The translations under genes were made by a program, and so were the position numbers. The notes under the pieces were generated by a model. That model ran no database searches. It saw only the letters and a program-made list of their open reading frames with translations, and was not told the origin of the DNA. Positions 45,014 through 55,311 of a DNA stretch of 64,000 nt are shown in pieces; position 1 is the stretch's first letter; each line of letters opens with the position of its first letter. Where the stretch lies: assembly GCA_030833725.1 (NCBI GenBank), contig JAURGP010000002.1:1-64000 (forward strand). Reading direction: 5' to 3'. This DNA comes from Candidatus Kapaibacterium sp. (GTDB lineage Bacteria; Bacteroidota; Ignavibacteria; Kapaibacteriales; Kapaibacteriaceae).

Positions 45014-45883
45014 ATGAATCGCCTTGATCCCTCGGTCTACCACGTACCTGTGATGCTTGCAGAGTGCATTGATGCACTGCAGGTTCAGCCCAATTGCTGG
45101 TACGTAGACGCTACGCTTGGTGGTGGCGGACATACAGCAGCCATCCTTGAGCGAGGCGGCAAGGTGATTGCCTTTGATGCCGATGATGTTGCCGTCCACC
45201 GGGCACAGGACCGATTTGCCGAGCAGTTGGGCACGTCGCTCGTGATGATGCACACCAACTTCCGAACCATGGCCTCACGGCTGGAGGGCTACGTAGTACA
45301 TGGGGCCTTGTTCGATCTTGGAGTGTCGTCGTATCAGTTCGACTACCACAACCGTGGTTTCTCGTTTCGCCTTGAGGCTCCGCTGGATATGCGGTTTAGC
45401 GCTACCGGACCCACGGCAGCCGACCTGCTGAATAGCCTTCCCGAAGAGGAGATCGCTAGGTTGATCTTCATGTATGGAGAGGATCCATCGGCCCGAAAGA
45501 TTGCTGCAGCGATCGTGCGCCGACGTACCCTAGCCCCCTACCAGACAACGATCGACCTGCGCGAGACCATTACCCAACACATCCCCCCACAACACCACAA
45601 CAAGACCCTCGCACGGGTGTTTCAGGCCTTGCGCATCGCGGTGAACGACGAACTCGGAGCCCTCCAGACGGCCCTGGTAGATGTGATTCCATACATGGTG
45701 AAGGGGGCTCACATTGTGGTGATGAGCTACCACTCGCTCGAGGACCGGATTGTAAAAGACACGTTTCGCGATACCACGCAGCTGACGGTGATCACGAAGA
45801 AACCGATTGAAGCATCCGAGCAGGAGGTGGAGCGTAATCCACGAGCTCGGAGTGCACGGTTGCGCGTGGCAGAGGTGCGGTAG
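45014..45883 (+). CDS. rsmH: 16S rRNA m4C1402 methyltransferase RsmH
   Basis: HVPVMLAECIDALQVQPNCWYVDATLGGGGHTAAILE; GALFDLGVSSYQFDYHNRGFSFR; YHSLEDRIVKDTFR. Confidence 0.97.
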   Translation: MNRLDPSVYHVPVMLAECIDALQVQPNCWYVDATLGGGGHTAAILERGGKVIAFDADDVAVHRAQDRFAEQLGTSLVMMHTNFRTMASRLEGYVVHGALFDLGVSSYQFDYHNRGFSFRLEAPLDMRFSATGPTAADLLNSLPEEEIARLIFMYGEDPSARKIAAAIVRRRTLAPYQTTIDLRETITQHIPPQHHNKTLARVFQALRIAVNDELGALQTALVDVIPYMVKGAHIVVMSYHSLEDRIVKDTFRDTTQLTVITKKPIEASEQEVERNPRARSARLRVAEVR

Positions 45884-45903
45884 GTCAGTATCTTCGCCCC
45901 TGC

Positions 45904-47280
45904 ATGAAAAACACCGCATCGTTCACCCGTGCCGATCTTGTAGCAGCGCTTGGCCCAGCGGCTGAACATCTCTCTGCTGCGCTCTCTGTAACAGGCGTCA
46001 GCACCGACACACGGTTGATTGAACCGGGCAATGTGTTCGTTGCACTGATCGGTGAGAAGTTCGACGGCCACGATCATGTCAACGATGCATTTGCCAAGGG
46101 CGCAGCGTTGGCCATTGTTCAGCATCCGCTGTCGCACCACTCCGATCGCATCATTGTTGTAGACAGCACCTTGCATGCACTGGGCTCGCTAGCCTGGTAT
46201 CACCGGAGACGATTTCACATCCCTGTGGTAGCTATTGGTGGGGCTTCCGGTAAGACGTCCACCAAGGAGCTCACGGCCCATGTGCTAAGCCAGCGCTACC
46301 ATACACTGCGGACCCAAGCCAACTACAACAACCAGGTGGGTACGCCCCTTACACTCTTGTCCCTCACCAACGAGCACGAAGCCGCCGTGATCGAGATCGG
46401 GACGAATGAACCTGGCGAGATTGAACTCCTTGCAGCCATGGTGCAGCCTACGCACGGCGTAATCACCACGATCGGTCCGGAGCATCTTGAGAAACTGATC
46501 GACCTCGACGGTGTGGAGAAGGAGGAAACAGCCCTCTTCGATTACCTGCAGGACCACGGTGGTGTCATGTTGGTGAACGTGGATGACGACCGACTCCGTG
46601 CCTACGATCACGCTGGTAGAATGGCTGGTAGGGTGATCACCTTCGGGCTTGAGTATCCAGCGGATCTCCGACCCACGGTGAGTTTCGACCGTAACCTGCA
46701 CCCTACGATGCACCTAGTGAAGGACGATATCACGTTTCGGGCACCGATGCAGACGGTCGGACTGGCCTCGGCACTGAACGCAACAGCTGCCATCGCTGTG
46801 GGGTGGTCGATGCAGCTCTCCGCAGAAGAAATGAAGCTTGGATTGGAGTCGTATCAACCACCGGCAGCTCATGGCTATGCGCGGATGGTGGTGGAACACA
46901 CATCGGCGGCCACCGTGCTCAATGATACCTACAATGCCAATCCACAGTCGATGCTGATTGCGCTCCAAACCCTGGCACGCTATCCAGCTACGCGACGACT
47001 TGCGGTGCTCGGCGATATGCGAGAATTAGGTGCTGCTGCCGACACTGAACACGACACATTGTTGGCAGAGGCCGTCACGTATGCAGATCTGGTGATGGTG
47101 ATGGGAGAAGACTGTGTGGCTGCTGCGCAGCGCCTAAATCATCCCCACGTGCTGGTGTGCGACTCGCATCGACTGTGTGCCGACTTCGTCCGCGAGAACT
47201 CCTGCGATGGCTGTGTGGTGTTGGTGAAGGGGTCGCGCGGAATGCGCATGGAACAGGTTATTCACGAACTACGATCCTAA
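45904..47280 (+). CDS. murF: UDP-MurNAc-tripeptide:D-Ala-D-Ala ligase MurF
   Basis: VTGVSTDTRLIEPGNVFVALIGEKFDGHDHVNDAFAKGA; AIGGASGKTSTKELTAHVL; LNDTYNANPQSM. Confidence 0.96.
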   Translation: MKNTASFTRADLVAALGPAAEHLSAALSVTGVSTDTRLIEPGNVFVALIGEKFDGHDHVNDAFAKGAALAIVQHPLSHHSDRIIVVDSTLHALGSLAWYHRRRFHIPVVAIGGASGKTSTKELTAHVLSQRYHTLRTQANYNNQVGTPLTLLSLTNEHEAAVIEIGTNEPGEIELLAAMVQPTHGVITTIGPEHLEKLIDLDGVEKEETALFDYLQDHGGVMLVNVDDDRLRAYDHAGRMAGRVITFGLEYPADLRPTVSFDRNLHPTMHLVKDDITFRAPMQTVGLASALNATAAIAVGWSMQLSAEEMKLGLESYQPPAAHGYARMVVEHTSAATVLNDTYNANPQSMLIALQTLARYPATRRLAVLGDMRELGAAADTEHDTLLAEAVTYADLVMVMGEDCVAAAQRLNHPHVLVCDSHRLCADFVRENSCDGCVVLVKGSRGMRMEQVIHELRS

Positions 47281-47292
47281 CGGGGTAGAGGG

Positions 47293-48423
47293 ATGTTCTA
47301 TCAACTTGCGCTCTGGCTTCGATCGGCGATCGATGTGCCAGGCATCAATCTGTTCCAGTACGTTACGTTTCGGGCGGCGGCGGCAGCAGTGTTTGCACTG
47401 CTGATTTCCGTGCTGGTTGGTCCGCGCATCATCGCCGCGCTTCGACGCATGCAGATCGGCGAGCAAGCCAAGAGTGAGCTACAGAGTGTTGGCCAACATG
47501 CCTCCAAGGCTGGAACCCCTACGATGGGTGGCCTGATTGTTCTGGCGGCAGTGTTGATTCCCACGTTGTTGTGGGGAAATGTGTTGAACATGTACGTGGT
47601 GGCTGCCGTAGTAACCACTGCCCTGTTAGGTGCCGTTGGTTTTCTGGATGACTACCTAAAGGTGGTCAAGAAGTATCCCAACGGATTGATTGGCAAGTAC
47701 AAGATCGTAGGTCAGGTCACCACCGGACTCTTGGTAGGATGTTCGTTGTACTTCGCTCCCGAGTGGTACGACGCTGATCTGGCTTCTGTTACCACACTCA
47801 CAACTGTGCCGTTCGAAAAGCTGGTCAACTTCGATTTTGGTGTGTTGTACATTCCGTTGGTGATCTTCATCATCACGGCTACGTCGAATGCCGTAAACCT
47901 GACGGATGGTTTGGACGGCCTTTGTATAGGCACGGTGGGGATCAGCGCTCTTACCCTTGCCGTGATTGCATACTTCTCAGGCAATGCGTTCTTTGCCGAC
48001 TACCTGAACATCATGCACCTGCATGGCACCGCTGAACTCACCATCTTTGCGGCAGCGATAGTTGGTGCAGCTCTGGGTTTCCTGTGGTACAATGCCTATC
48101 CGGCTCAGGTGTTCATGGGAGATACAGGGTCCCTGGCTCTGGGTGGTGCACTTGGTGTACTTACCGTGCTCATCAAGAAGGAATTCTTACTTCCAATCGT
48201 GGGCGGAGTGTTCTTCGCCGAAACAGTGTCCGTGATTCTACAGGTGTTGTGGTTCAAGTACACGCGGAAACGTTTTGGGGAGGGACGGCGGTTGTTGAAG
48301 ATGGCGCCTCTTCACCATCATTTCGAGAAGAGTGGCTGGCACGAGTCCAAGATTGTCACCAGATTCTACATCGTAGCGATTCTTCTGGCCATTATTACGA
48401 TGGCGTCGTTCAAGGTTAGATAA
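47293..48423 (+). CDS. mraY: Phospho-MurNAc-pentapeptide transferase MraY
   Basis: GTPTMGGLIVLAAVLIPTLLWG; GFLDDYLKVVKK; NAVNLTDGLDGL; APLHHHFEKSGWHESKIVTRFYI. Confidence 0.98.
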   Translation: MFYQLALWLRSAIDVPGINLFQYVTFRAAAAAVFALLISVLVGPRIIAALRRMQIGEQAKSELQSVGQHASKAGTPTMGGLIVLAAVLIPTLLWGNVLNMYVVAAVVTTALLGAVGFLDDYLKVVKKYPNGLIGKYKIVGQVTTGLLVGCSLYFAPEWYDADLASVTTLTTVPFEKLVNFDFGVLYIPLVIFIITATSNAVNLTDGLDGLCIGTVGISALTLAVIAYFSGNAFFADYLNIMHLHGTAELTIFAAAIVGAALGFLWYNAYPAQVFMGDTGSLALGGALGVLTVLIKKEFLLPIVGGVFFAETVSVILQVLWFKYTRKRFGEGRRLLKMAPLHHHFEKSGWHESKIVTRFYIVAILLAIITMASFKVR

Positions 48424-48456
48424 TGTGAAATAGCGAGAGAAAGCGTGAGGAACCAC

Positions 48457-49152
48457 ATGAACGTTGGCCTGATTCTTCCTGCCGCTGGTAAGGGGCTTCG
48501 GTTTGGTGGCTCCCTGCCAAAACAGTATCAGCTACTGTGCGGCGAGCCGATCATCGTGCACACACTGCGCACCTGCTTGCGCGTTCCGATGGTCACCGCG
48601 ATTGTGGTGGCCCTTCATCCAGATGATGCACTGTTCAGTCGTGCGTTAGAAGAAGCCGGAATCCACGATCCGCGCATTGTTGTTGTAGAAGGTGATGCCG
48701 AACGTCAACTCTCGATTCAGACAGCCCTAGCTCATACATCGCTGGATTCCACGGATATCGTTGTTGTGCATGATGCGGTGCGCCCACTAGCAAGTGGAAG
48801 CTTGTTTGAGCGGGTGATCACCACAGCTGCCCAGACTGGTGCTGCCATTCCTGTGGTGGCTGTTACCGACACGGTAAAACGGGTCGATAGCAACGGTTGC
48901 GTGGTGGAGACGGTTTCGCGTGCTGATCTTCGGTTGGTACAGACTCCTCAGGCGTTTTCAACAACCATACTACGTGATGCATACAACACAGCCATGGGTA
49001 CGGAGTTCTTGGGTACCGATGATGCTTCCGTGGTGGAGCATGATGGTGTGGTGGTGCACACGGTAGATGGTGAGCCGTGGAACGTAAAGGTTACGACAGT
49101 TTCGGATCTTGCTTCTGCAGAGGTATTTATGTCGAGGCGTTCATATGAGTAG
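48457..49152 (+). CDS. ispD: 2-C-methyl-D-erythritol 4-phosphate cytidylyltransferase
   Basis: MNVGLILPAAGKGLRFGGSLPKQYQLLCGEPIIVHTLR; VVVHDAVRPL; TDTVKRVD; LVQTPQAF. Confidence 0.95.
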   Translation: MNVGLILPAAGKGLRFGGSLPKQYQLLCGEPIIVHTLRTCLRVPMVTAIVVALHPDDALFSRALEEAGIHDPRIVVVEGDAERQLSIQTALAHTSLDSTDIVVVHDAVRPLASGSLFERVITTAAQTGAAIPVVAVTDTVKRVDSNGCVVETVSRADLRLVQTPQAFSTTILRDAYNTAMGTEFLGTDDASVVEHDGVVVHTVDGEPWNVKVTTVSDLASAEVFMSRRSYE

Positions 49153-50134
49153 AGCTCTTCCTTACTATGGAGCACTCACCATGCCAATACTGGTGATGCT
49201 TGGATTGCTGTTGGGTGGTTGGTGGTGGTACTCAATGTTAGTGGTACCGTTTGTTGTTGTTCCCATCATCGATCATCTAGTGGGACCAGACACCCGTCAA
49301 CCCGATCGCTCAGAGTTGAAAGACTTGGAATCCCAGATCTCGTATCGGATGGTGCTCTACATCTATGCAGCACTCCAGTGTGGGTTGTTGGTGTGGGCCA
49401 TGCTGCAGTGGCCAGAACTTCAAGGGTGGGAACGTTGGGCCTGTACAATTGTGATGGGAGTGATGACAGGTGGCCTTGGCATTACCATCGCTCACGAGCT
49501 TGTCCACCGCTCTTCTTGGGTGGAGCGTGCACTGGGGTACGGTTTACTGTGTTCGGTGTGGTATGGTCATTTTGGTGTGGAGCATGTGCGTGGACACCAC
49601 AAGAATGTTGGTTTACGGATCGACCCTGCAACGGCTCGTCGAGGAGAGCATGCCTATGCCTTTGTTGTTCGATCCCTCGTCATGGGCTTTGTGGATGCCT
49701 TCCGCATCGAGCCGCGCCTTGTTGCGGGTTTGACAGTTGTTCAGGCAGGATGGACGGTTCTTGCTGTTGTCCTTGTGGGTGATCTGTCGGTACTGTGGTT
49801 TGTCCTTGGTCAGTCGGCAGTGGCCGTACTTCTGCTGGAGCTGGTAAACTACGTAGAGCACTATGGCTTGGTGCGACAAGAAGTCGCTCCTGGTGTGATG
49901 GCAAAGTTCTCGGCCCAGCATGCGTGGGAGAGCCGCTATCCGGCGTCGAACTACCTGTTGTTCAAGCTGCAACGCCATGCCGACCACCACATGCATCCGC
50001 AGCGCCGATACCAGACGCTCCGTGTGCACGAGGACAGTCCACAGCTACCATCTGGCTACCCCATGATGGTTCTTCTTGCCCTTGTTCCCTCCTTGTGGTT
50101 TCGCGCAATCGATCGTCGGATTCCGGCGATGTAA
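49145..50134 (+). CDS. AlkB-like alkane 1-monooxygenase/membrane di-iron fatty-acid-desaturase superfamily
   Basis: His boxes HELVHR, EHVRGHHKN, LQRHADHHMHP; NYVEHYGLVR. Start overlaps the ispD 3' end by 8 nt. Confidence 0.88.
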   Translation: MSRALPYYGALTMPILVMLGLLLGGWWWYSMLVVPFVVVPIIDHLVGPDTRQPDRSELKDLESQISYRMVLYIYAALQCGLLVWAMLQWPELQGWERWACTIVMGVMTGGLGITIAHELVHRSSWVERALGYGLLCSVWYGHFGVEHVRGHHKNVGLRIDPATARRGEHAYAFVVRSLVMGFVDAFRIEPRLVAGLTVVQAGWTVLAVVLVGDLSVLWFVLGQSAVAVLLLELVNYVEHYGLVRQEVAPGVMAKFSAQHAWESRYPASNYLLFKLQRHADHHMHPQRRYQTLRVHEDSPQLPSGYPMMVLLALVPSLWFRAIDRRIPAM

Positions 50135-50229
50135 CCTGTGAATCTTGGCACTGTTCTTGCGATTGTGTGATTGCGCGTATATTCGCGCCCACCCCACCCA
50201 GACATATACCGTTACGTAGAGGTTCGATC

Positions 50230-50466
50230 ATGTTTTGGACACCAGAACTAGCAGCTTGGCTTGAAGATGCACCGTGGCCTGCCACCAAGGACGAGCTGAT
50301 CGATTATGCTGATCGTACCGGAGCCCCTTTACAGGTGATTGATAACCTGAAAGAACTCGATGATCCAGAGGATCCGTCCTACGAGAGCATCGAGGACCTC
50401 TGGCCAGAGTACGAGAGTGCATCAGACGACTTCCTCTTCAATGAGGATGACGATAACGAGTATTGA
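50230..50466 (+). CDS. DUF2795-type small acidic protein
   Basis: MFWTPELAAWLEDAPWPATKDELIDYADRTGAPLQVIDNLKELDDPEDPSYESIEDLWPEYESASDDFLFNEDDDNEY. Confidence 0.85.
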   Translation: MFWTPELAAWLEDAPWPATKDELIDYADRTGAPLQVIDNLKELDDPEDPSYESIEDLWPEYESASDDFLFNEDDDNEY

Positions 50467-50498
50467 TCCGCCTCTGAAGCAGGTGTGTATAGGTATCT

Positions 50499-52802
50499 TT
50501 GGCTGTGCGCCAATACCGTTTCTTCTGGCATCGTAGCGTTGTAGCACTTCCCATTGCCATCCTGTTCGGGATGGTACTACGGCTTCCGTTCGCTTATGCC
50601 CAGGATATCGCTGTAGAAACCCTCGACGAACTTCAGGCCATCCGGTTTGAAGGGTGTGTACGCACGCAGCCCGCAGACTTATTGGGAGTGTTGTCGTCGC
50701 GAGAGAGCGAGTTGTCGTTTACTCGCCAACTGGCCAAGTACTACTACGAGAACGTGCGCCTGAATCCATCAACACCTCAAGGTGTACTCGGAACACTGGC
50801 CACGGTGGAAAAGGACCTTGCCAACGAGTTGCGATACTTCAGCGAGGAAAAGGCGAATAGTGATTCTCTGGCCTTATTGATCTACCTCTGGCAGAATGGC
50901 TTTCACAACGCCAAGGTTGATTGGAGTTTCACAACGGGTTCAACGTTTGCGAAGAATACGCTCACGTTTCGTATCACCGAGGGCGAACAGGCAATCATCG
51001 ATACGTTCCTTGTTGTTGGCTTGGACAGCGTGGCCTCTGAGGCTCGGAAAGAGATCGAAAAGGTATGGGTGTCGTTTAAGGGATCTGCGTTCAGCGAGTT
51101 ACGCATCGATGAGGCGATGCGCTCCATCGTGCGTGCGTTGAGAAACAACGGCTACTACCGGGCTCAGTTCGACACACCGATTGTTCGTATCAGTCGTGAT
51201 GGGTTGTCGGATTCCGTTCTGGTGCGCTTCCGTCCTGGACGACGCGTGAGGATTGGTGATATCGTGTTCGAGGAGAATGCAGGGGGCTATCCGAGTGTGA
51301 GCCAGGCCACGCGGAAACGGCAGCTTGAGTTTGATGTGGGTGACCTGTACAGTGAACGTCTGATTGAGTTATCGCGCGGCAACCTGATGGGACTCAGTGT
51401 GTTTGACCTGGCTGCTATCGATACAGTACAGGCTGACTTCATTGGCGACAACGGTCTGCCAGCGGACTCACTGCTTGCCATGAGGGTGTTCACAAAGAAC
51501 AGCAAGAACTACGATGTGGGTGCCAACTTGTTGCTCTTTCAGACCCAGATCGATAACTACCTGAACGCTGGTGCCGGTGTGAATGCCGTGTACCAGAATC
51601 CGTTTGGTGGTGCTCAGGTAGCTTCTGCTGAACTGCAGTACGTTTTGCAGGATGTGAGCTCGGTGTTTCAGGGTGCCAATCTCCAGAGTGAGGCCTTAGC
51701 GGCGTTGCGGTTTTCATGGCCAACGTTTGCTAAGATCGAGGAACTGCGTCTGGGCGCGCAGTTGAGTGCCACCTACTCGTTCCGCTTACTGATTGATCCA
51801 TTCCGACTGGAGTCCTTCACCCTGGGTGCCCGACTTCCGGTGAACCTGTTCTCCTACACGTACTTCAATGGCTTTGACCTGAATGTTTCCGTGGAACGTC
51901 AGATACCGCGGAACTTTGCTACGGCACTGGATGATGCGCTTGATCAGGCACAGAGCGAGGAAGAGATTGCCTACATCCTGAGTACGTTTTCTCAGTTCGA
52001 GGTGTTGGACGCCTACTTGCGGGAAACGGGAGACTTTTTCACAGGTGTGTACACGGGTGTGAACCTACGGGGTGAGCACCGTGATAACCCTGTCAATCCA
52101 CGCAGTGGAACATTTGCGAGTATCTCCACAGAGTTTGGTTGGGGTGCTGGAAAGTTTGTTCGACTGCAGTTCTTCAACAGTGTGATTACGCCGGTGAACC
52201 CCACACTGGTGCTGGCAACTAAGGTAAAGGTTGGTCACATCCAATTGCTGGATTTTCAACGAGGAAGTGCAACGGATACCAACACCTACGTGCCGCTTGA
52301 GCGTCAGTTCTTTGCTGGTGGCGCGGCTAGTATTCGATCGTTTGCCTCTCGTACACTGCACGACCCCTCGTCGGGCTACATTGATATCGATGATGCTCTC
52401 AGTCAGAGTCGACTGTCGAACGTGATTGGCAGTGGTTCGCTGGTGGAGTTGGGATTCGAAGCGCGGTTCACGTTCTCCCGACCGCGTAATCTGGATGACT
52501 TGTGGGCCACGATGATCGAGAGGAGCGGTATCACTCTCTTTACCGATATCGGGAACTCCTTCAACCGTCTCACGGAAGATCTGTACGGAAAGATGCGGTT
52601 ACAGGATCTGTGGCAAGGGAGTGTTGTTGCTGCCGGGATCGGATATCGATTTGATACTCCTGTAGGACCCTTCCGCATCGATTATGCAACCAGCATCTAC
52701 GACCCTACTCGTTCCGCAGGGCAGGTGATCTGGAATGGTCGAGAGAATGTGTTTGGGTTCAACAACTGGTTGTTGAGTATCGGTTTGGGTCACGCTTTCT
52801 GA
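50499..52802 (+). CDS. BamA/TamA family outer membrane protein
   Basis: POTRA-like repeats (FRITEGEQAIIDTFLVVGLD) and a C-terminal barrel with FFAGGAASIRSFASRTL...GIGYRFDTPVGPFRIDYA. Confidence 0.92.
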   Translation: MAVRQYRFFWHRSVVALPIAILFGMVLRLPFAYAQDIAVETLDELQAIRFEGCVRTQPADLLGVLSSRESELSFTRQLAKYYYENVRLNPSTPQGVLGTLATVEKDLANELRYFSEEKANSDSLALLIYLWQNGFHNAKVDWSFTTGSTFAKNTLTFRITEGEQAIIDTFLVVGLDSVASEARKEIEKVWVSFKGSAFSELRIDEAMRSIVRALRNNGYYRAQFDTPIVRISRDGLSDSVLVRFRPGRRVRIGDIVFEENAGGYPSVSQATRKRQLEFDVGDLYSERLIELSRGNLMGLSVFDLAAIDTVQADFIGDNGLPADSLLAMRVFTKNSKNYDVGANLLLFQTQIDNYLNAGAGVNAVYQNPFGGAQVASAELQYVLQDVSSVFQGANLQSEALAALRFSWPTFAKIEELRLGAQLSATYSFRLLIDPFRLESFTLGARLPVNLFSYTYFNGFDLNVSVERQIPRNFATALDDALDQAQSEEEIAYILSTFSQFEVLDAYLRETGDFFTGVYTGVNLRGEHRDNPVNPRSGTFASISTEFGWGAGKFVRLQFFNSVITPVNPTLVLATKVKVGHIQLLDFQRGSATDTNTYVPLERQFFAGGAASIRSFASRTLHDPSSGYIDIDDALSQSRLSNVIGSGSLVELGFEARFTFSRPRNLDDLWATMIERSGITLFTDIGNSFNRLTEDLYGKMRLQDLWQGSVVAAGIGYRFDTPVGPFRIDYATSIYDPTRSAGQVIWNGRENVFGFNNWLLSIGLGHAF

Positions 52803-52812
52803 TGCTCTCGCC

Positions 52813-53703
52813 TTAGAGTACTCCTACTATCCGCTTGCCCCACGCATCAATCGACGCACGGTACATTCCGGAGGTGTTGAACGGCATGGATACTTCACCA
52901 CGGGGACCGATAGCGATCAAGCCCCCTTCCCCACCCAAATCGTGGATGTGCTGCATCACTGTTCCCGCTGCCGAGCCTACCGACTCGCCCAGCAACTCCA
53001 TCCGGGAAATCACGGCGTAGGCTGCTGCGTTGCGAATGAAGTACTCACCGATACCAGTGCAGGACACCGCACCAACGTTGTTCTTCGCATACGTTCCAGA
53101 TCCGATCAGTGGCGCATCACCTATTCGTCCCGCTGTTTTGCGGAGCGTACCGCCGGTTGAAGTAGCAGCTGCTACATTACCGTGTGTGTCGCGAGCTACT
53201 GCGCCTACTGTGCCTGTGGAGGGCGATGACGGGTGACCTACAATGGCTCCACCAATCATATCGCATGGCTGAAAGTACGAGGCATCAACCATCTCGAAGT
53301 TCTGAAGTTCTGCCAGAGCATCTGCCTCGGCACCACCCAAGAGCACCGTTGAGGTGTGTTCCATCACGTACCGAGCCAGCTTGATGGGGTTCTTCACGCG
53401 GCGCACCAGTGCTACGGCACCGGCTTCCAGGTTGTGTCCTGTCATGATAGAGGCGTCCAGTTCAACGTAGCCATGTTGATTTGGTGCCGAGCCCCTTCCA
53501 GCGTGGAAGAGGCCGGTATCCTCCATACGGACGACGGCCTCCGTAACAGCATCTACCGCCGAGGCTCCTTGTTGCAGCATCGTGTAGATGTGATCGACGA
53601 GGTGTCCAAGTACACTCTCTGCTTCCTCGAGGCGACCGGTGCCGGCATAACGCGCTAGGTTGCCTGCTCCTCCGTGGAGGGCAATGCTGGGAAGGTGACT
53701 CAT
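52813..53703 (-). CDS. Isoaspartyl peptidase/L-asparaginase (Ntn hydrolase)
   Basis: SIALHGGAGNLAR; GTVGAVARDTHGNVAAATSTGGTLRKTAGRIGDAPLIGSGTYA. Confidence 0.95.
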   Translation of the reverse strand: MSHLPSIALHGGAGNLARYAGTGRLEEAESVLGHLVDHIYTMLQQGASAVDAVTEAVVRMEDTGLFHAGRGSAPNQHGYVELDASIMTGHNLEAGAVALVRRVKNPIKLARYVMEHTSTVLLGGAEADALAELQNFEMVDASYFQPCDMIGGAIVGHPSSPSTGTVGAVARDTHGNVAAATSTGGTLRKTAGRIGDAPLIGSGTYAKNNVGAVSCTGIGEYFIRNAAAYAVISRMELLGESVGSAAGTVMQHIHDLGGEGGLIAIGPRGEVSMPFNTSGMYRASIDAWGKRIVGVL

Positions 53704-54530
53704 CGGATCTTCTCGATGATGGCGTCGTTGATGGCGATGGTGTCTGCTTCTGCGAGTAGTTGCATCGCTCCATGGGTTACGATGTGGGGGTTGTAGGTGG
53801 CAGCAATCCCGTTGGCCTCGAGCCCCTTCATGAGATGGCTTCCTTCTCCTCCCGACACGACTACGTGTGGAACGGCATCTGCAAAGTACTGTCGGCGAAT
53901 AGCGGCAATCGCCTGACTCACGCCACCTACTGCCGATGCCGTGACTCCGGCCATGACGGCTTCGCGGGTGCCGCTTCCGAGTACGGTGGTTGGCTCCTGG
54001 TACTGGTACTCCGGCACACCGGATGTTTGTTTGAACAAACCAAAGAGCTGTGTGCTCAGGCCAGCAAAGATGACGCCACCCAGAAAGGTGCGATCGGCGG
54101 AGATGGCATTTACGGTGATTGCTGTTCCACAGTCCACCGTGATGAGAGGAGGAGTGGCCGAGGAGAGAGCACCTATGGCGCCAAGCAATCGGTCTAACCC
54201 AGCATTCTCCACATCTCCCAATTTCAGCAAGTCCTGTCGGCCCATGAGGAGTTTATGGATGTTCACAACGAGGTGGCCAGGGATGCGCTGTAGCACCTTA
54301 ACAATAGCTGTGGACTGCTTGGGATTCACACTGGACATGCCAATGAGGTAGCGTTTGTCCACATGATCACGAAAGTGGTGTTGAACGTTCTTCTTCCACT
54401 CTTTGTCGTACGGAAACGAAAGGGAGACACCGTCGTGGTGGATCTTTACCCTACTGTTCCCGACATCGATGCCACTGATCGCGTATTCGACATTGTTCAG
54501 TTCAATGGAGGTATCGTAGACTGTCGCCAT
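53700..54530 (-). CDS. coaX: Type III pantothenate kinase
   Basis: SGIDVGNSRVKI; DRLLGAIGAL...PLITVDCGTAITVNAISADRTFLGGVIFAGL; VVSGGEG. Confidence 0.92.
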   Translation of the reverse strand: MATVYDTSIELNNVEYAISGIDVGNSRVKIHHDGVSLSFPYDKEWKKNVQHHFRDHVDKRYLIGMSSVNPKQSTAIVKVLQRIPGHLVVNIHKLLMGRQDLLKLGDVENAGLDRLLGAIGALSSATPPLITVDCGTAITVNAISADRTFLGGVIFAGLSTQLFGLFKQTSGVPEYQYQEPTTVLGSGTREAVMAGVTASAVGGVSQAIAAIRRQYFADAVPHVVVSGGEGSHLMKGLEANGIAATYNPHIVTHGAMQLLAEADTIAINDAIIEKIR

Positions 54531-55245
54531 TGGAAAGGATCCGTTCGTTGTGAGAGTGTTGTTCGGAAAGTAGGAGGCGTCCGTCGGAGAGCACCTGTTC
54601 TACTCGCCAGATACCGTCGGTGTCGACGATCCGTACTTCGCTGCCTTCGATATTCAGGGCTGCCTTCCACCGATCAAACAGTTGGTGTACAGATTCGGTT
54701 CGTTGTTCTATCAACTTGCGTTTCAGTGTACTCAGCACATGATCAACAGAAGCATCAATACCGCACGTAGCCAACGACGCACAAGGCTGGTTGATCATGT
54801 CCGGAAAACTACGCTGTTGAACGTTGATACCGATGCCTACAATCGTGACGATGCATCGATCACCCTGAAAGACGTGCTCCACGAGTGAGCCAGAGATCTT
54901 CGCCCACATACCGTCATGGAGCGTTTGTACATCGTTGGGGTACTTCAACCGGAAGGGTTGCAGTGGTGCAACATCGTGCAGGGTATCCAACACCGTGAGC
55001 GACGCCAACCACATATAGCTGGAGAGGCGCTCGGGTGTAAGGGGCTGATGGTGACGCTCACCGAATGACAGGTACACATTCTGGTGTGGTTCACCATACC
55101 ACGCCTTGCCATTTCGGCCACGGCCATGAGTTTGCATGGACGCAGAGGCGAACATCACATCGTGCGGGTTCTCCGAGTTTTCTAATTCGCGACGTATAAT
55201 GTCGTTTGTTGACGTTGTTGTTTCTACGTGGATCTCGTGCATCAT
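54502..55245 (-). CDS. birA: Biotin--[acetyl-CoA-carboxylase] ligase
   Basis: ETTTSTNDIIRREL; TQTHGRGRNGKAWY-like MQTHGRGRNGKAWYGEPHQNVYLS; RLKYPNDVQTLHDGMWAKISGSLVEHVF; IVGIGINV. Confidence 0.92.
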   Translation of the reverse strand: MMHEIHVETTTSTNDIIRRELENSENPHDVMFASASMQTHGRGRNGKAWYGEPHQNVYLSFGERHHQPLTPERLSSYMWLASLTVLDTLHDVAPLQPFRLKYPNDVQTLHDGMWAKISGSLVEHVFQGDRCIVTIVGIGINVQQRSFPDMINQPCASLATCGIDASVDHVLSTLKRKLIEQRTESVHQLFDRWKAALNIEGSEVRIVDTDGIWRVEQVLSDGRLLLSEQHSHNERILSNGDSLRYLH

Positions 55246-55311
55246 TCAAGATAGGTCGATGAACGTCGTGTCGTTCAGCTGTAATGTAGCTTTGCATGAA
55301 TCTCTACCAAC

